A stretch of DNA of 64,000 bases, taken from the NCBI RefSeq assembly GCF_010731655.1, contig NZ_AP022619.1:5456001-5520000 (forward strand), read 5' to 3'. The DNA comes from Mycobacterium paraseoulense (GTDB taxonomy: Bacteria; Actinomycetota; Actinomycetes; Mycobacteriales; Mycobacteriaceae). A program made the translations under genes and the position numbers. The notes under the pieces are model-generated. The model ran no database searches. It was not told the origin of the DNA and saw nothing but the letters and a program-made list of their open reading frames with translations. Shown piece by piece: positions 44,884-57,482 of the stretch. Numbering within the stretch: position 1 is the stretch's first letter; each line of letters opens with the position of its first letter.

Positions 44884-46770
44884 TCACCACAGTTTCACCG
44901 CCAGGATCAGCGCGACCACCAGGACCGCGCCCGTCAACATCGACAATGCGTAGTTGCGGGCGAAGCCGGTTTGCAGCCCCCGCAGGCGATTCGAGGTCCG
45001 GCCCACCAGCGCGGCCAGCGCGTTGACCGAGCCGTCCACCCCCGCGTTGTCCACGTCGACAAGCGCTTGGGTCAGTTCGGCACCGGGACGCATGAACACC
45101 TCCTCGTTGAAGGCGTCCCCGTAGAAGTCCCTGCGGGCGGCGGTCGTCACCGGCGACACCGAAAGCGGCGCCACGCTGGGGATTTCCGCGGTGGCGTACA
45201 ACCGGTAGGCCACCGCGATCCCGATGGCGACGACGCCCAGCGCCAGGGCGGTGCTCACCCACGCCGGGAACGCGTGGGTCATTTCCTCGTGCTTCCCGAC
45301 GACCGGCTCGAGCCAGCTCTGCAGGGTGCCCCGCCATGCCAGCAGGCCGCCGGAGAACACCGAGCCGAAGGCGAGCAGGATCATCGGCCACGTCATCAGC
45401 CCGGGCGCCTCGTGGGGATGGGAGCCCGGCGCCCAACGCTTTTGACCGAAGAAGGTCATCAGCATCACGCGCGTCATGTAGAACGCGGTGACGCCCGCGC
45501 CCAGCAGCGCGGCCCCGCCCAGCACGTAGCCGCGGATGCCCCCCGCGCCCAGGGCGGCCTCGACGATGGCGTCCTTGGAGAAGAATCCCGCGAACGGCGG
45601 GACGCCGATGATCGCCAGGTATCCGAGGCCGAAGGTGGCGAAGGTGATCGGCAGCGCGGCGCGCAGGCCGCCGTAGCGGCGCATGTCCTGTTCCTCGTGC
45701 ATCGCGTGGATCACCGCGCCGGAGCCCAGGAACAGCCCGGCCTTGAAGAAGCCGTGGGTGAGCAGGTGCATGATCGCGAACGCGTAGCCGGCCGGGCCGA
45801 GGCCGGCGGCGAGCACCATGTAGCCGATCTGGCTCATCGTCGACGCGGCCAGCGCGCGCTTGATGTCGTCCTTGGCACAGCCGATGAACGCCCCGAGCAG
45901 CAGCGTGACGGCGCCGACGGCGACCACGGCGGTTTGCGCGTCGGGCGCCAGGTTGTAGAGCGGATTGGACCGCACGATGAGGTATACGCCGGCGGTCACC
46001 ATGGTGGCGGCGTGGATCAGCGCGGACACCGGGGTGGGGCCTTCCATCGCGTCGCCCAACCAGGCCTGCAGCGGGACCTGCGCGGACTTGGCGCAGGCGC
46101 CCAGCAGCAGCAACAGCCCCATGGCCGTCAGCGCGCCACGGCCCGCGGCGGGCGCACCGGCGAACACCCCTGCGTAGGACAGCGTGCCGAAGGTGCTGAA
46201 CATCAAGAACATTCCCAGGGCGAGCCCCGCGTCCCCGACGCGGTTCATCACGAACGCCTTCTTCGCCGCCGTCGACGCCGTCGGCTTGTGGTACCAGAAC
46301 CCGATCAGCAGGTAGGACGCCAGGCCGACGCCTTCCCAGCCGACGTAGAGCACCACGTAGTTGTCGGCGACCACCAGGAGCAGCATCGACGCCAGAAACA
46401 GGTTGAGGTAGCCGAAAAACCGTCGGCGGTCCGGGTCTTCGGCCATGTAGGCGACCGAATAGATGTGGATGAGGGACCCGACCCCGGTGATCAGCAGCAC
46501 GAAACACACGGAGAGCTGGTCGATCTGCAGGCCGAGGTCCACCTGCAGCTGGCCCACCGGGATCCAGGTGAACAACCTCTGGTGGATGACGCGGTCTTCC
46601 GCGCCGCGTCCGAGCAGCTCGTTCAGCAGGCTCAGGCCCACGCCGAACGCCGCGAGCGCGGTGGCGCAACCCAGCCAGTGCCCCCACGGATCGGTGCGCC
46701 GCCCGCCGAACAGCAGGATCGCGGCGCCCACCAGCGGCAGCGCCACCAGCAGCCAGGTGTAGTGAGTCAT
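44884..46770 (-). CDS. nuoL: NADH-quinone oxidoreductase subunit L
   Basis: This 628-residue distal antiporter-like subunit includes the [19 protein letters not shown] motif in the proton path and the long C-terminal lateral helix region. Length matches Rv3156 (633 aa). The start is ATG 46770, 21 bases after the nuoK stop, the largest gap within the nuo operon. Confidence 0.96.
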   Translation of the reverse strand: MTHYTWLLVALPLVGAAILLFGGRRTDPWGHWLGCATALAAFGVGLSLLNELLGRGAEDRVIHQRLFTWIPVGQLQVDLGLQIDQLSVCFVLLITGVGSLIHIYSVAYMAEDPDRRRFFGYLNLFLASMLLLVVADNYVVLYVGWEGVGLASYLLIGFWYHKPTASTAAKKAFVMNRVGDAGLALGMFLMFSTFGTLSYAGVFAGAPAAGRGALTAMGLLLLLGACAKSAQVPLQAWLGDAMEGPTPVSALIHAATMVTAGVYLIVRSNPLYNLAPDAQTAVVAVGAVTLLLGAFIGCAKDDIKRALAASTMSQIGYMVLAAGLGPAGYAFAIMHLLTHGFFKAGLFLGSGAVIHAMHEEQDMRRYGGLRAALPITFATFGLGYLAIIGVPPFAGFFSKDAIVEAALGAGGIRGYVLGGAALLGAGVTAFYMTRVMLMTFFGQKRWAPGSHPHEAPGLMTWPMILLAFGSVFSGGLLAWRGTLQSWLEPVVGKHEEMTHAFPAWVSTALALGVVAIGIAVAYRLYATAEIPSVAPLSVSPVTTAARRDFYGDAFNEEVFMRPGAELTQALVDVDNAGVDGSVNALAALVGRTSNRLRGLQTGFARNYALSMLTGAVLVVALILAVKLW

Positions 46771-46791
46771 GTTGGCCCCATATTGGCGATG

Positions 46792-47091
46792 TCAGCCTTT
46801 GAGTAGGTTCGCGTCGTCCACCGACGCCGATTTGCGAGCACGGAAAATGGTCATGATGATCGCCAGGCCGACGACGACCTCGCACGCGGCCACCACCATC
46901 GTGAAGAACGCGATCATCTGTCCGTCCAGGTGCCCGTGCATCCGCGCGAACGTGACGAAGGCCAGGTTGACGGCGTTCAGCATCAGCTCGACGCACATGA
47001 ACATCACGATGGCGTTGCGCCGCAGCAGCACGCCCGAGGCCCCGATGGTGAACAGCAGGGCCGAAAGGTACAGGTAATTGGCCGGATTCAC
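46792..47091 (-). CDS. nuoK: NADH-quinone oxidoreductase subunit K
   Basis: This 99-residue protein has three membrane helices and the two conserved membrane Glu of the subunit ([12 protein letters not shown] and AACEVVVGL). It starts at a GTG overlapping the nuoJ stop by four bases. The length is the same as Rv3155. Confidence 0.96.
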   Translation of the reverse strand: MNPANYLYLSALLFTIGASGVLLRRNAIVMFMCVELMLNAVNLAFVTFARMHGHLDGQMIAFFTMVVAACEVVVGLAIIMTIFRARKSASVDDANLLKG

Positions 47092-47912
47092 GACGCACCG
47101 CCCTGTGACAAACTCGGGCTCGCCTGACGGGAAGGGGTCTGCTCGCCGTCGGCGCCGCGGCTACGCAGGATCGGCGACACCGACAGCTCCGAATACGACC
47201 CGTCCGGCAGCAGCGCGGCCACGTCGACCGCGTTGTGGCGCGCGTACACGCCGGGGCTGGGCATCGGGGTCGGGTGCCCCCCGGGCTGGAATCGCTCCTG
47301 GGAAAGCTCCCGTTGCGTCTTGCGGCGCTCGAAACGCTCGCGGTGTGCCAGCACCATCGCCCCGATGGCCGCGGTGATGAGCAGCGCGCTGGTGAGTTCG
47401 AACGCCCACACGTACCGGGAGAAGATCAGCGCCGCAAGCCCTTCCACGTTGCCGTTGGCGTTGGCGGTGGTCAGCCCCGCGAAGCCCCGGGTCGCGCCGG
47501 CGCCGATGGCGGCGATCAGCAGCACGCCGAACCCGACCCCGGCCAGCGCCGCGGCGATGCGCTGTCCGTGCAGCGTCTCCTTCAGGGATTCCGCGGAGTC
47601 CACGCCGATCAGCATCAGCACGAACAGGAACAGCATCATCACCGCGCCGGTGTAGACCACGACTTGGACGACGCCCAGGAAGAGCGCGTCCTGGATCATG
47701 TAGAACACCGCGAGGATGATCATCGTCATCGCCAGGAACATCGCCGAGTACACCGCGTTGACCGCCAGCACCACCCCGATCGCGCCGATCAGCGCCAGCG
47801 CGCCCAGCACCCAGAACGCCACCGCTTCGCCGGTGGAGGTGCGGACGATGGTGTCGGAAGCCAGATCCGAAGCCAGATTGGAAGCCAGCAGTTGGACCGT
47901 TGACGGAGTCAC
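47088..47912 (-). CDS. nuoJ: NADH-quinone oxidoreductase subunit J
   Basis: This 274-residue membrane subunit has five helices in the first ~190 residues, including the conserved [20 protein letters not shown] helix. A mycobacteria-specific hydrophilic C-terminal tail of ~85 residues follows. GTG 47912 overlaps the nuoI stop by four bases. Near the N-terminus [12 protein letters not shown] is encoded by a short direct repeat, a likely slippage tract. Confidence 0.94.
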   Translation of the reverse strand: MTPSTVQLLASNLASDLASDTIVRTSTGEAVAFWVLGALALIGAIGVVLAVNAVYSAMFLAMTMIILAVFYMIQDALFLGVVQVVVYTGAVMMLFLFVLMLIGVDSAESLKETLHGQRIAAALAGVGFGVLLIAAIGAGATRGFAGLTTANANGNVEGLAALIFSRYVWAFELTSALLITAAIGAMVLAHRERFERRKTQRELSQERFQPGGHPTPMPSPGVYARHNAVDVAALLPDGSYSELSVSPILRSRGADGEQTPSRQASPSLSQGGAS

Positions 47913-48454
47913 CGGGAGTCTCCGGCCTGTTGGATCTCGCGCAGGCCGTCGGCCGTGACGTTGCCCTGGTAGTAGTCCTTGTCGGTGGCGCCGGGCGCCC
48001 GGGGGTGCGGCGGCGCGGTCATGTCTTGCAGCAGCGGCGCGAGCAGCCGGTCCTTTTCGTAGATCAGGTCGGCGCGGTTGTCGTCGGCCATCTCGTAGTC
48101 GTTGGTCATCGTCAGGGCCCGGGTGGGGCACGCCTCGATGCACAACCCGCAGCCGATGCAGCGCAGATAGTTGATCTGGTAGACCCGGCCGTAGCGTTCG
48201 CCGGGTGAGTACCGCAGCTCTTCGGTGTTGTCCGCGCCCTCGACGTAGATCGCGTCTGCCGGGCAGGCCCAGGCGCACAGCTCGCACCCGATGCACTTCT
48301 CCAGGCCGTCCGGGTAGCGGTTGAGCTGGTGGCGGCCGTGGTAGCGCGGCGCGACGGGGCCCGGCTTCTCCGGATACTCCTCGGTGACGTGCTTTTTGAA
48401 CATCGATCCGAACGTCACGCCGAATCCGGCCACGGCGTCCAAGAACTTAGCCAC
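47909..48454 (-). CDS. nuoI: NADH-quinone oxidoreductase subunit I
   Basis: This 181-residue ferredoxin-like subunit holds two [4Fe-4S] clusters (N6a, N6b) through [12 protein letters not shown] and [12 protein letters not shown]. It passes electrons from NuoG to NuoB. ATG 48454 overlaps the end of nuoH by eight bases. The C-terminal ~45 residues are a hydrophilic extension common in actinobacteria. Confidence 0.96.
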   Translation of the reverse strand: MAKFLDAVAGFGVTFGSMFKKHVTEEYPEKPGPVAPRYHGRHQLNRYPDGLEKCIGCELCAWACPADAIYVEGADNTEELRYSPGERYGRVYQINYLRCIGCGLCIEACPTRALTMTNDYEMADDNRADLIYEKDRLLAPLLQDMTAPPHPRAPGATDKDYYQGNVTADGLREIQQAGDSR

Positions 48455-49721
48455 GTGCTTTCTCCTTGCTCGCAGCCGCCAGGGACTTCATCGGCAGCGG
48501 CGGTGTCGGGAATACCGGTGCGGGCGGCTGTCCGGCCGGGAGTTGTTTGGCCTGCCGGCGGAGCTGGCGCTCCAGCGCGCGAATCCCGGGTGTGGCGAAC
48601 GGTTTTCGCAGCAACAGCACCAGCGCCGTGGCGAACACGATGCTGCAGGCCACCAGCAACGGGGTCCAATGGGCATACCCCTGGTTCTGCAGCGTGCGGA
48701 TCACCGCCGCGATCAACACCCAGACCAGCGAGGCCGGGATCAGCAGCTTCCAGCCCAGCCCCATGAACTGGTCGTAGCGCAGCCGGGGCAATGAGGCCCG
48801 CAGCCAGAAGTAGATGAACAGGAAGGTCCACATCTTGGCGGTGAACCACAGCACCGGCCACCACCCGGTGTTGGCCCCCGCCCACATGTTGATCGGCCAC
48901 GGCGCATGCCACCCGCCGAAGAACAACGCGGTGGCCAGGGACGACACCGTCATCATGTTGACGTACTCGGCCAGCATGAACATCGCGAACTTCAGCGACG
49001 AGTACTCGGTGTGGAATCCCGCCACCAGCTCGCCCTCGGCCTCGGGCAGATCGAATGGCGCCCGGTTGGTTTCGCCGACCATCGAGATCAGGTAGATGAC
49101 GAACGACGGCAGCAGCAGGAACACGTACCAGACGCGGTCCTGCGCCGCGACGATCTGCGACGTCGACATGGTGCCGGCGAAGAGGAACACCGCCGCGAAC
49201 GACAACCCCATCGCCACCTCGTAGGAGATGACCTGCGCGGTGGAGCGCACGCCGCCCAGCAGCGGATAGGTGGACCCGGATGCCCAGCCGCCCAGCACGA
49301 TGCCGTACACCCCGATCGCCGACAACCCGAGGATGAACAGCACCGCGACCGGGAGGTCGGTGAGCTGCAGCGGTGTGCGGTGGCCGAACACCGACACCAC
49401 CGGCCCGAACGGGATGAAGGCGAAGGCGGTGAACGCGGGAATGGTGGAGATGACCGGCGCCGCGAAGTAGACGAACTTGTCGACGCCGCCCGGGGTGATG
49501 GTTTCCTTGAGCGCCAACTTGATTCCGTCGGCCAGGCTCTGCAGGGCGCCCCACGGGCCCGCCCGGTTGGGGCCGGGCCGAAGCTGCATCCAGCCGAGGA
49601 TCTTGCGTTCGAGCAGGATCGCGACCAGCACGTTGAGCATGAGGAACACGAAGATGGCCAGCGCCTTGCCCAGCACCAGCCACCAGGGGTCGTGACCGAA
49701 GGCGGTCAGGGAGTTCGTCAT
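48447..49721 (-). CDS. nuoH: NADH-quinone oxidoreductase subunit H
   Basis: This 424-residue membrane subunit forms the quinone-entry site together with NuoB and NuoD. The signatures are [20 protein letters not shown] and the loop [20 protein letters not shown]. It has eight or nine helices and a Pro-rich cytoplasmic tail. ATG 49721 overlaps the nuoG stop by four bases. Rv3152 has 410 residues. Confidence 0.96.
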   Translation of the reverse strand: MTNSLTAFGHDPWWLVLGKALAIFVFLMLNVLVAILLERKILGWMQLRPGPNRAGPWGALQSLADGIKLALKETITPGGVDKFVYFAAPVISTIPAFTAFAFIPFGPVVSVFGHRTPLQLTDLPVAVLFILGLSAIGVYGIVLGGWASGSTYPLLGGVRSTAQVISYEVAMGLSFAAVFLFAGTMSTSQIVAAQDRVWYVFLLLPSFVIYLISMVGETNRAPFDLPEAEGELVAGFHTEYSSLKFAMFMLAEYVNMMTVSSLATALFFGGWHAPWPINMWAGANTGWWPVLWFTAKMWTFLFIYFWLRASLPRLRYDQFMGLGWKLLIPASLVWVLIAAVIRTLQNQGYAHWTPLLVACSIVFATALVLLLRKPFATPGIRALERQLRRQAKQLPAGQPPAPVFPTPPLPMKSLAAASKEKARG

Positions 49722-52132
49722 GAGCCCACTCCGATTTTCACTGTGCTGCCCAGCGTTACGCCCAGCCGCCGGTGCACGGCCGAGCCCGGCGAGTTCAGCG
49801 GGAGCCACACCACCCGGTCGGGCATGTCGGTGACGACCAGCGGGAGGCTGATGGAGCCGCGCGGCGTGCTGACGGTGACCGCGTCGCCGTCGGCGGCGCC
49901 GATCTCGGCCGCCGTGTCGGCCGAGAGCCGCGCCACGGGTTGGCGCGCCGTCCCGGCCAGGTGCGGCTCGCCGTCCTGCATGCGGCCGTTGTCCAGCAGC
50001 ATCCGCCAGCCGGTCAACACCGCCTCGCCGGCGCCCACCTCGGTCGGCTCCGGGGTCGCGACGCCCGGGCCGGCGGCCCAGCCGCCGTCCCAGGTGCCCA
50101 GCCCGGACAGCTCGGCGCGGGCCGCTTCGGCGGTCGAGAGCCCGAGGTAGACGCCCATCTCGTCGGCCAGCGCGTCGAGCACCTGATGATCGGACTGGCC
50201 GGCCTGCTGGGTGGTGCCGTGCAGCGCCGGGCCGAACGGGCGGTAGCGGCCCTCCCAGTTGATGAAGGCCCCGGCCTTCTGCGCCGTCGGCGCGACCGGG
50301 AACACCACGTCGGCGCGCTCGGTCACGGCGCTGTGTCGCAGCTCCAGGCTGACCACGAAGCCCGCGGCGTCCAGCGCCGCCAGCACCGCTTCCGGGTCGG
50401 CGAAGTCGTCGGGTTCGACGCCGCCGACCAGCAGGGCGCCCAGCGTTCCGTCGGCAGCGGCGGCCAGCATGCCGTCCACGTCACGCCCGGCGGCGGAAGG
50501 CAATTCGGACACGTGCCAGGCCGCGGCGATCTGCGCGCGGGCGGTCTCGTCGCCGAGGGGGCGACCACCCGGCAGCAGGGCGGGCAGCGCGCCGGCCTCC
50601 AGCGCGCCCCGCTCGCCGGCCCGGCGCGGCACCCACGCCAGCCGCGCCCCGGTGGCGTCGGCGAGCCGGGCGGCGGCGGACAATCCGCCGGGCACCGTGG
50701 CCAGGCGTTCCCCGACCAGGATGACCGAGCCGGTGGTGGACAGCAGGTCGCCCACCTCACCGGTGGCCAGCCCGTCCAGGGCCGCCGCCTCGGCCCCGGG
50801 AACGGTCTTGATCAGTCGTCCGGACATCTTCGCCAGCGCCCGGGTGGCGAACGGCGCCACCGCGTACACCGGTAGCCGGTGCTTGCGGGCGGCCTTGCGC
50901 AGCCGCAGGAACACGATGGGCGACTCGTCCTCCGGCTCGAAGCCGACCAGCAGCACCGCCGGCGCCGATTCCAGGTCCGCGTAGCTGACGTCCCGCCGTC
51001 CGGCGACCCGCGCCGCCAGAAAGTCGGCCTCCTCGGCCGAGCTCGGACGGGCGCGAAAGTCGATGTCGTTGCTGTCCAACACGATTCGGGCGAACTTGGA
51101 GTACGCGTAGGCGTCTTCCAGGGTGGCCCGGCCGCCGACCAGCACGCCGGTGCGCCCGCGGGCCGCAGCGAGGCCACCGATCGCCGTCGCCATCGCGTGC
51201 GACCACGACGCGGGCACCAGCGATCCGTCCGCGTCGCGGATCAGGGGGGTGGTGATCAGGTCGGGCTGCGTCGCATAACTGAACGCCCACCGGCCCTTGT
51301 CGCAGTTCCACTCCTCGTTGACCTCGGGGTCGTCGCCGGCCAGCCGCCGCAGCACCTTGCCGCGGCGGTGGTCGGTGCGCTGGGCGCAGCCGGACGCGCA
51401 GTGCTCGCAGACGCTGGGGCTGGACACCAGGTCGAACGGGCGGGCCCGGAAACGGTAGGCCGTTCCGGTCAGCGCGCCCACCGGGCAGATCTGCACGGTG
51501 TTGCCCGAGAAGTACGAGTCGAACGGCTCGTTGGCGTAGATGCCGACCTGCTGCAGGGCGCCGCGCTCCTGCATGTCGATGAAGGGGTCGCCGGCGATCT
51601 GCTCGGAGAACCGCGTGCAGCGCGCGCACAGGATGCAGCGCTCCCGGTCCAGCAGCACCTGGGCGGAGATGTTGATCGGCTTGGCGAAGGTGCGCTTGAC
51701 GTCGGTGAAGCGAGAATCGGTGCGGCCGTTGGACATCGCCTGGTTCTGCAGGGGGCACTCGCCGCCCTTGTCGCACATCGGGCAGTCCAGCGGGTGGTTG
51801 ATGAGCAGCAGCTCCATCACGCCGTGCTGGGCCTTGTCGGCGGCCTCCGACGTGAGCTGCGTGCGCACGACCATGTCGTCGGTGGCGACGGTGGTGCACG
51901 ACGCCATCGGTTTGCGTTGCCCCTCGACCTCGACCAGGCACTGCCGGCATGCGCCGACCGGCTCGAGCAGCGGGTGGTCGCAGAACCGGGGGATCTGGAT
52001 GCCCATCAACTCGGCGGCCCGGATCACCAATGTGCCCTTGGGCACGCTGATTTCGTTGCCGTCGATGGTCAGCGTCACCATGTCCGGCGGACGCACCTCG
52101 TCGCCGGTCTCGGTCTTGGCCGCCTGCGTCAC
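49718..52132 (-). CDS. nuoG: NADH-quinone oxidoreductase subunit G
   Basis: This 804-residue peripheral subunit carries the N-terminal [2Fe-2S] ligands ([15 protein letters not shown]), the His-Cys cluster region ([11 protein letters not shown]), the CILCARC cluster and an extra cluster motif CEHCASGC. A molybdopterin-oxidoreductase-like body without the metal cofactor follows. GTG 52132 overlaps the nuoF stop by four bases. Length agrees with Rv3151 (806 aa). Confidence 0.96.
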   Translation of the reverse strand: MTQAAKTETGDEVRPPDMVTLTIDGNEISVPKGTLVIRAAELMGIQIPRFCDHPLLEPVGACRQCLVEVEGQRKPMASCTTVATDDMVVRTQLTSEAADKAQHGVMELLLINHPLDCPMCDKGGECPLQNQAMSNGRTDSRFTDVKRTFAKPINISAQVLLDRERCILCARCTRFSEQIAGDPFIDMQERGALQQVGIYANEPFDSYFSGNTVQICPVGALTGTAYRFRARPFDLVSSPSVCEHCASGCAQRTDHRRGKVLRRLAGDDPEVNEEWNCDKGRWAFSYATQPDLITTPLIRDADGSLVPASWSHAMATAIGGLAAARGRTGVLVGGRATLEDAYAYSKFARIVLDSNDIDFRARPSSAEEADFLAARVAGRRDVSYADLESAPAVLLVGFEPEDESPIVFLRLRKAARKHRLPVYAVAPFATRALAKMSGRLIKTVPGAEAAALDGLATGEVGDLLSTTGSVILVGERLATVPGGLSAAARLADATGARLAWVPRRAGERGALEAGALPALLPGGRPLGDETARAQIAAAWHVSELPSAAGRDVDGMLAAAADGTLGALLVGGVEPDDFADPEAVLAALDAAGFVVSLELRHSAVTERADVVFPVAPTAQKAGAFINWEGRYRPFGPALHGTTQQAGQSDHQVLDALADEMGVYLGLSTAEAARAELSGLGTWDGGWAAGPGVATPEPTEVGAGEAVLTGWRMLLDNGRMQDGEPHLAGTARQPVARLSADTAAEIGAADGDAVTVSTPRGSISLPLVVTDMPDRVVWLPLNSPGSAVHRRLGVTLGSTVKIGVGS

Positions 52133-53460
52133 GCGTTACCTCCGTTGGCCATCAGCATGGAGTCTCGGGGATCGAACGGGCATCCACCGCCTTCGACGTG
52201 GGCCACGTATTCGTCGCGGAAGTACTCGATCGACGACATGACCGGGCTGGCGGCGCCGTCGCCCAACGCGCAGAACGACTTTCCCAAGATGGTGTCGGAG
52301 ATGTCCAACAGCTTGTCGATGTCCTCGCTGGTGCCCCTGCCGGTTTCCAGCCGCTCGTAGATCTGGTCCAGCCAGAAGGTGCCCTCCCGGCAGGGGGTGC
52401 ACTTGCCGCACGACTCGTGCTTGTAGAAGTAGGTCCAGCGGCGCACGGCGCGCACCACGCAGGTGGTTTCGTCGAAGATCTCCAGCGCCTTGGTGCCCAG
52501 CATCGAGCCCACCCCGCCCACACCCTCGTAGTCCAGCGGCACGTCGAGGTGCTCGTCGGTGAGCAGGGGGGTGGACGACCCGCCGGGTGTCCAGAACTTG
52601 AGCCGGTGCCCGGCCCGCACCCCGCCGGCGTAGGCGAGCAACTCGCGCAGCGTGATACCCAGCGGGGCCTCGTACTGGCCGGGCTTGGCGACGTGCCCCG
52701 ACAGCGAATACAGCGTGAAGCCAGGGGATTTCTCGCTGCCCATCGACCGGAACCATTCGACCCCGTTGAGGATGATGGACGGCACGCTGGCGATGGTCTC
52801 GACGTTGTTGATCACCGTCGGGCAGCCGTAGAGCCCCGCCACCGCGGGGAACGGCGGCCGCAGCCGTGGCTGGCCGCGCCGGCCTTCCAGCGAATCGAGC
52901 AGCGCCGTCTCCTCACCGCAGATGTACGCGCCGGCGCCGGCGTGCACCACCAGCTCCAGGTCGAAGCCCGAGCCGTTGATGTCGCGGCCCAGGTAACCGG
53001 CGGCGTAGGCCTCGGCCACCGCGTTCTGCAGGCGGCGCAGCACGGGCAGCACCTCCCCGCGCACGTAGATGAACGCGTGGCTGGCCCTGATCGCGTAAGC
53101 GGCGATGATGACGCCCTCGACGAGGACGTGCGGCGTCGCCAGCATCAGCGGAATGTCTTTGCACGTACCGGGTTCCGACTCGTCGGCGTTGACCACCAGG
53201 TAATGCGGCTTGGCGGCCGCGCCGGTGTCGCCCTGCGGGATGAACGACCACTTCGTCCCGGTCGAGAAGCCGGCCCCGCCGCGGCCCCGCAACCCGGAGT
53301 CCTTGACGGTGGCGATCACGTCGTCGGGCGCCATGGCCAGCGCCTTCTTCATCGCCTCGTAGCCGTCGTGACGCCGGTAGGTCTCCAGAGTCCACGACTG
53401 CGGGTCGTCCCAGAACCGGCTGATGACCGGGGTCAGCGGCGTCGCCTGTGAGTTCGTCAT
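52129..53460 (-). CDS. nuoF: NADH-quinone oxidoreductase subunit F
   Basis: This 443-residue flavoprotein holds FMN and the NADH site ([25 protein letters not shown]) and the N3 [4Fe-4S] cluster ([12 protein letters not shown]). It accepts hydride from NADH. ATG 53460 overlaps the nuoE stop (ATGA). Length agrees with Rv3150. Confidence 0.97.
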   Translation of the reverse strand: MTNSQATPLTPVISRFWDDPQSWTLETYRRHDGYEAMKKALAMAPDDVIATVKDSGLRGRGGAGFSTGTKWSFIPQGDTGAAAKPHYLVVNADESEPGTCKDIPLMLATPHVLVEGVIIAAYAIRASHAFIYVRGEVLPVLRRLQNAVAEAYAAGYLGRDINGSGFDLELVVHAGAGAYICGEETALLDSLEGRRGQPRLRPPFPAVAGLYGCPTVINNVETIASVPSIILNGVEWFRSMGSEKSPGFTLYSLSGHVAKPGQYEAPLGITLRELLAYAGGVRAGHRLKFWTPGGSSTPLLTDEHLDVPLDYEGVGGVGSMLGTKALEIFDETTCVVRAVRRWTYFYKHESCGKCTPCREGTFWLDQIYERLETGRGTSEDIDKLLDISDTILGKSFCALGDGAASPVMSSIEYFRDEYVAHVEGGGCPFDPRDSMLMANGGNA

Positions 53461-54215
53461 GACCGGCCCGCCGGGGGAGTGGGCGCGGACATGCCGTGTT
53501 CCTTGGCGACCCTCAGACCCGCCAGGGTGGCCTCACCCGCGCCGCCCTGGCCTTCGTCGGCGCGCGGGTCGGGCAGGCCGGCGAGGATGCGCGACGTCTC
53601 GCGGAAGGCGCACAGCGGGGCGCCGCGGGTGGGACGTTTTGGCTCACCGGAGCGCAGCGAGTCGACGAGGTCGCGCGCCGACTCCGGTGTCTGGTTGTCG
53701 TAGAACTCCCAGTTGACCATCACCACCGGGGCGTAGTCGCAGGCGGCGTTGCATTCGATGTGTTGCAGAGTGACCGACCCGTCGGGGGTGGTCTCGTCGT
53801 TGCCGATGCCCAAATGCTCTTTCAGGGCGTCGAATACGGCGTCGCCGCCCATGATCGCGCACAGCGTGTTGGTGCAGACGCCGACGAGGTAGTCGCCGGT
53901 GGGCCCGCGGCGGTACATCGTGTAGAAGCTCGCCACCGCCGACACCTCGGCGCCGGTGAGCCCCAGCTGCTCGCCGCAGAACTCCAAGCCGGCCGGGGTC
54001 AGGTAGGAGTCCTCGGCCTGGACCAGGTGCAGCAGCGGCAGCAGCGCGGAGCGCTTGTTGGGGTAGCGGCCGATGATCTCCTTGGCGTCGACCTCGAGCC
54101 GCGCCCGGACCTCGGGTGAATACGTTTGCGGCGCACCCTCGGTGACGAACGCGTTGGGTTCCTCCGGCGGGGGTCCGAGCCGGATGAAGACCGGCTGTCC
54201 TTGCGGGCCGGTCAC
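53457..54215 (-). CDS. nuoE: NADH-quinone oxidoreductase subunit E
   Basis: This 252-residue thioredoxin-like subunit has the N1a [2Fe-2S] ligands (CTNTLC and CNAACDYAP), the same length as Rv3149. The C-terminal ~70 residues are a hydrophilic extension. GTG 54215 overlaps the nuoD stop by four bases. Confidence 0.96.
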   Translation of the reverse strand: MTGPQGQPVFIRLGPPPEEPNAFVTEGAPQTYSPEVRARLEVDAKEIIGRYPNKRSALLPLLHLVQAEDSYLTPAGLEFCGEQLGLTGAEVSAVASFYTMYRRGPTGDYLVGVCTNTLCAIMGGDAVFDALKEHLGIGNDETTPDGSVTLQHIECNAACDYAPVVMVNWEFYDNQTPESARDLVDSLRSGEPKRPTRGAPLCAFRETSRILAGLPDPRADEGQGGAGEATLAGLRVAKEHGMSAPTPPAGRS

Positions 54216-55549
54216 CGGTCCACCCCGCCCATCACCGGGTCGATGCTGGCGACCGCGGTGATCAGGTCGGCCACCATCCCGCCCTCGCACATTGCGGCGA
54301 CCGACTGCAGGTTGGTGAACGACGGGTCGCGGTAGTGCACCCGGTAGGGCCGGGTGCCGCCGTCACTCACCATGTGCACGCCCAGCTCCCCGCGCGGCGA
54401 TTCCACCGCGGTGTAGACCTGGCCCGCCGGAACCCTGATGCCCTCGGTGACCAGCTTGAAGTGGTGGATCAACGCCTCCATCGAGCCGCCCATGATCTTG
54501 GCGATGTGCTCCGGTGAGTTGCCCATGCCGTCCGGGCCCACCTTCAGGTCGGCCGGCCAGGCGATCTTGCGGTCCTCGACCATGATCGGGCCCGGCTTCA
54601 ACTTGTCCAGACACTGCTCGACGATCTTGATCGACTCCCACATCTCGTTGACGCGAATCATGTAGCGGCCGTAAGCATCACACGTGTCAGCGGTCATCAC
54701 GTCGAATTCGTAGTTTTCGTATCCGCAGTACGGCTCGCTCTTGCGCAGATCGTGGGGCAACCCGGTGGCGCGCAGGATGGGCCCGGTGATGCCCAGCGCC
54801 ATGCAGCCGGTCAGGTCGAGGTAGCCGATGTCCTGGGTGCGGGCCTTCCAGATGGCGTTCTCGTTGAGCAGATCGCCCATTTCGCGCAGCACCTGGCGCA
54901 GCGGCTCGAGGGCTTCGGCGATGTCGGTCTCCGCGCCCGGCGGCAGGTCCTGCGCGACGCCCCCGGGCCGGATGTAGGCGCTGTTCATCCGCAAACCCGA
55001 GATCTTCTCGAACAGGGTCAGGACGATCTCGCGGCCGCGGAAACCGACGAACATCGGGGTCATCGCCCCCAGTTCCATGCCGCCGGTGGCGAGTGCGACC
55101 AGATGCGAGGAGATCCGGTTGAGTTCCATCATCATCACCCGGATGACGTTGACCCGCTCCGGGATCTGATCGGTGATGCCGAGCAGCTTCTCCACGCCCA
55201 GGCAGTACGCGGTCTCGTTGAAAAACGGTGCCAGATAATCCATTCGGGTCACGAAGGTGACGCCCTGGGTCCAGTACCGGTATTCGAGGTTCTTCTCGAT
55301 CCCGGTGTGCAGGTAGCCGACTCCGCAGCGGACCTCGGTGACCGTTTCCCCTTCGATCTCCAGGATCAGCCGCAGCACCCCGTGCGTGGACGGGTGCTGG
55401 GGACCCATGTTGACGACGATCCGCTCGCCGGGGTCCGCCTTGCGGGCGGCGTCGACGATCTGGTCCCAGTCCTGGCCACCGGCGACCAGCACGGTCTCCG
55501 GGCTTTCGGCGCCGCCCCCACCGTTGGTCGAGTCAGTGATTGTGCTCAT
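54212..55549 (-). CDS. nuoD: NADH-quinone oxidoreductase subunit D
   Basis: This 445-residue quinone-site subunit is related to hydrogenase large subunits and keeps the GPQHPSTHG loop with the quinone-head His. ATG 55549 overlaps the nuoC stop by one base (TGATG). Rv3148 has 440 residues. Confidence 0.97.
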   Translation of the reverse strand: MSTITDSTNGGGGAESPETVLVAGGQDWDQIVDAARKADPGERIVVNMGPQHPSTHGVLRLILEIEGETVTEVRCGVGYLHTGIEKNLEYRYWTQGVTFVTRMDYLAPFFNETAYCLGVEKLLGITDQIPERVNVIRVMMMELNRISSHLVALATGGMELGAMTPMFVGFRGREIVLTLFEKISGLRMNSAYIRPGGVAQDLPPGAETDIAEALEPLRQVLREMGDLLNENAIWKARTQDIGYLDLTGCMALGITGPILRATGLPHDLRKSEPYCGYENYEFDVMTADTCDAYGRYMIRVNEMWESIKIVEQCLDKLKPGPIMVEDRKIAWPADLKVGPDGMGNSPEHIAKIMGGSMEALIHHFKLVTEGIRVPAGQVYTAVESPRGELGVHMVSDGGTRPYRVHYRDPSFTNLQSVAAMCEGGMVADLITAVASIDPVMGGVDR

Positions 55550-56274
55550 CAGTTGTACGCTCTCCGCTCGTCGGGCGGGGGTATCTGGGCTCCCTTGTAC
55601 TCCACCGGGATGCCGCCGAGGGGATAGTCCTTGCGTTGCGGGTGGCCATGCCAGTCGTCGGGCATCTCGATGCGGGTCAGCGACGGGTGTCCGTCGAAGA
55701 TGATGCCGAAGAAGTCGTAGGTTTCGCGCTCGTGCCAGTCGCAGGTCGGATAGACCCCGTACAGCGACGGGATGTGCGGATCCTCGTCGGGCACAGCCAC
55801 TTCCAGGCGGACGCGGCGATTGTGCGTGATCGACTGCAACGGGTACACCGCGTGCAGTTCGCGGCCCGTCTCGTTGGGGTAGTGCACCCCGCTGACGCCC
55901 AGGCACATCTCGAACCGCAGCTCCGGTTCGTCGCGCAGGCGCTGGGCCAGGGCCACCAGCTTGTCGCGGCGAACGTGCAGCGTCAGCTCGTCGCGGTACA
56001 CCACGACTTTCTCGACCGCTTCTTCGAATTCGGCACCGCTGCCGCTCAACGCCTCGGCCAGCCGGTCCACCACGTCGTCGAAGTAGCCGCCGTAGGGCCG
56101 CGGGCTGCCGCCCGGGAGGGTGATCTGCCGCACCAGCCGCCCGTAGCCGGTGGTGTCGCCGGAATCGGAGATGCCGAACATGCCGCGGCGCACGCCGATC
56201 ACCTCGCCGTCGGCGCGGGGCGGCCCACCGCCTTCGGTCGCCGCTTCCTGAGGGTCGTGATCCGGCGAGCTCAT
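55549..56274 (-). CDS. nuoC: NADH-quinone oxidoreductase subunit C
   Basis: This 241-residue 30-kDa-type subunit ends with [16 protein letters not shown] and the RKDYPLGG motif, which are diagnostic of the family. A ~30-residue Gly/Glu-rich N-terminal extension is typical of mycobacteria. ATG 56274 overlaps the nuoB stop (ATGA). It is not fused to NuoD, unlike in E. coli. Confidence 0.96.
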   Translation of the reverse strand: MSSPDHDPQEAATEGGGPPRADGEVIGVRRGMFGISDSGDTTGYGRLVRQITLPGGSPRPYGGYFDDVVDRLAEALSGSGAEFEEAVEKVVVYRDELTLHVRRDKLVALAQRLRDEPELRFEMCLGVSGVHYPNETGRELHAVYPLQSITHNRRVRLEVAVPDEDPHIPSLYGVYPTCDWHERETYDFFGIIFDGHPSLTRIEMPDDWHGHPQRKDYPLGGIPVEYKGAQIPPPDERRAYN

Positions 56275-56825
56275 CGCAGCAGCCCGCGCATCTCGATCGT
56301 GGGCCGGGCCGACAGCGCCGCCTGCTCGGCCTCGGCGATCGCTTCTTCGCGGTTGACGCCAAGCGGCATCTGTTGAATCTTCTCGTGCAGCTTGAGGATT
56401 GCGTGCAGCAGCATCTCCGGGCGCGGCGGGCAGCCGGGCAGGTAGATGTCCACCGGGACGATGTGGTCCACGCCCTGCACGATCGCGTAGTTGTTGAACA
56501 TCCCGCCGGACGACGCGCACACGCCCATGGCCAGCACCCACTTCGGCTCGCCCATCTGGTCGTAGATCTGGCGCAGCACCGGTGCCATCTTCTGGCTCAC
56601 CCGCCCGGCCACGATCATCAGGTCCGCCTGTCGCGGAGTCGCCGAGAACCGCTCCATGCCGAACCGCGCGATGTCGAATCTCGGCCCGGCCGTTGCCATC
56701 ATCTCGATGGCGCAGCAGGCCAACCCGAACGTCGCCGGCCACAGGGAGTTCTTGCGGACATAGCCGGCCACCTTCTCGACCGTGGACAGCAGAATCCCAC
56801 CGGGCAGCTGTTCTTCGAGACCCAC
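56271..56825 (-). CDS. nuoB: NADH-quinone oxidoreductase subunit B
   Basis: This 184-residue subunit binds the terminal [4Fe-4S] cluster N2 through the tandem cysteines of [17 protein letters not shown] and LPGCPPRPE. Length equals that of Rv3146. The start is GTG 56825, seven bases after the nuoA stop. Confidence 0.97.
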   Translation of the reverse strand: MGLEEQLPGGILLSTVEKVAGYVRKNSLWPATFGLACCAIEMMATAGPRFDIARFGMERFSATPRQADLMIVAGRVSQKMAPVLRQIYDQMGEPKWVLAMGVCASSGGMFNNYAIVQGVDHIVPVDIYLPGCPPRPEMLLHAILKLHEKIQQMPLGVNREEAIAEAEQAALSARPTIEMRGLLR

Positions 56826-56832
56826 GTCTACC

Positions 56833-57210
56833 TCAATCCCACGTCAGGCCGCCGCGGCGCCACACATAGGCGTACGCCACGAAAACCGTGAGCATGAACA
56901 CCACCATCTCGACCAACGCGAACGTTCCCAGCGCGTCATAACTGACCGCCCAGGGATACAAGAACACGATTTCGATGTCGAAGACGATAAACAGCATTGC
57001 GGTCAGGTAATACTTCACCGGGAACCGCTGGCCGGGCGTCGCGTGCGGGCCACTCACCGGCGTTGCGGTGGGCTCGATGCCGCACTCGTAGGGGGCCATC
57101 TTCGACCTGTTGTAGCGCGACGGGCCGGCCAGGCTCGCGATCACCACCGATCCGACGGCGAAGGCCGCGGCTATCGCTCCGAGTACCAGGATGGGTATGT
57201 AGACGTTCAA
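56833..57210 (-). CDS. nuoA: NADH-quinone oxidoreductase subunit A
   Basis: This 125-residue first gene of the operon encodes a three-helix membrane subunit with the conserved YECGIEP and [12 protein letters not shown] motifs. TTG 57210 (read [11 protein letters not shown]) matches the known N-terminus of Rv3145 and follows GGAGCGAG. Longer in-frame starts lack support. Confidence 0.94.
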   Translation of the reverse strand: MNVYIPILVLGAIAAAFAVGSVVIASLAGPSRYNRSKMAPYECGIEPTATPVSGPHATPGQRFPVKYYLTAMLFIVFDIEIVFLYPWAVSYDALGTFALVEMVVFMLTVFVAYAYVWRRGGLTWD

Positions 57211-57482
57211 CTCGCTCCAAGATCTCCTCGTACGGGTCGCCGGTGCGGCGGCCGGGCGGGGGGCCGGGCTGCTGTGACGTACCCGGGCCGCGGGCAATCA
57301 CAGTGACCTCCACAACATAGCGTCGTGAAGGCGGGTGCGTTTTGTCGGGGTGGGGGTATTCGTTTCGTTTTTGTGTCGCCGCAACCGGGCGGCCCGTCGC
57401 CGCGGGTGGCCCGCGCCGGACCAACGCCGCATCGGCGCCCGCCGGCGAGCCGACGGGCGCGGTATCGACGCAGGTTAATGCG
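57211..57482 (-). promoter_or_regulatory. nuo operon upstream region
   Basis: This 272-bp region between nuoA and the receiver gene should hold the nuo promoter. A TATGTT hexamer on the minus strand (complement of 57314-57319, about 105 bases before the TTG) resembles a SigA -10, but no clear -35 or operator is visible. No gene is seen. The PPE gene found here in M. tuberculosis (between Rv3143 and nuoA) is absent. Confidence 0.3.

Noticed and set aside
57211-57482. Riboswitch or small RNA upstream of nuoA
   Set aside because: No conserved aptamer core or strong hairpin could be found by eye.
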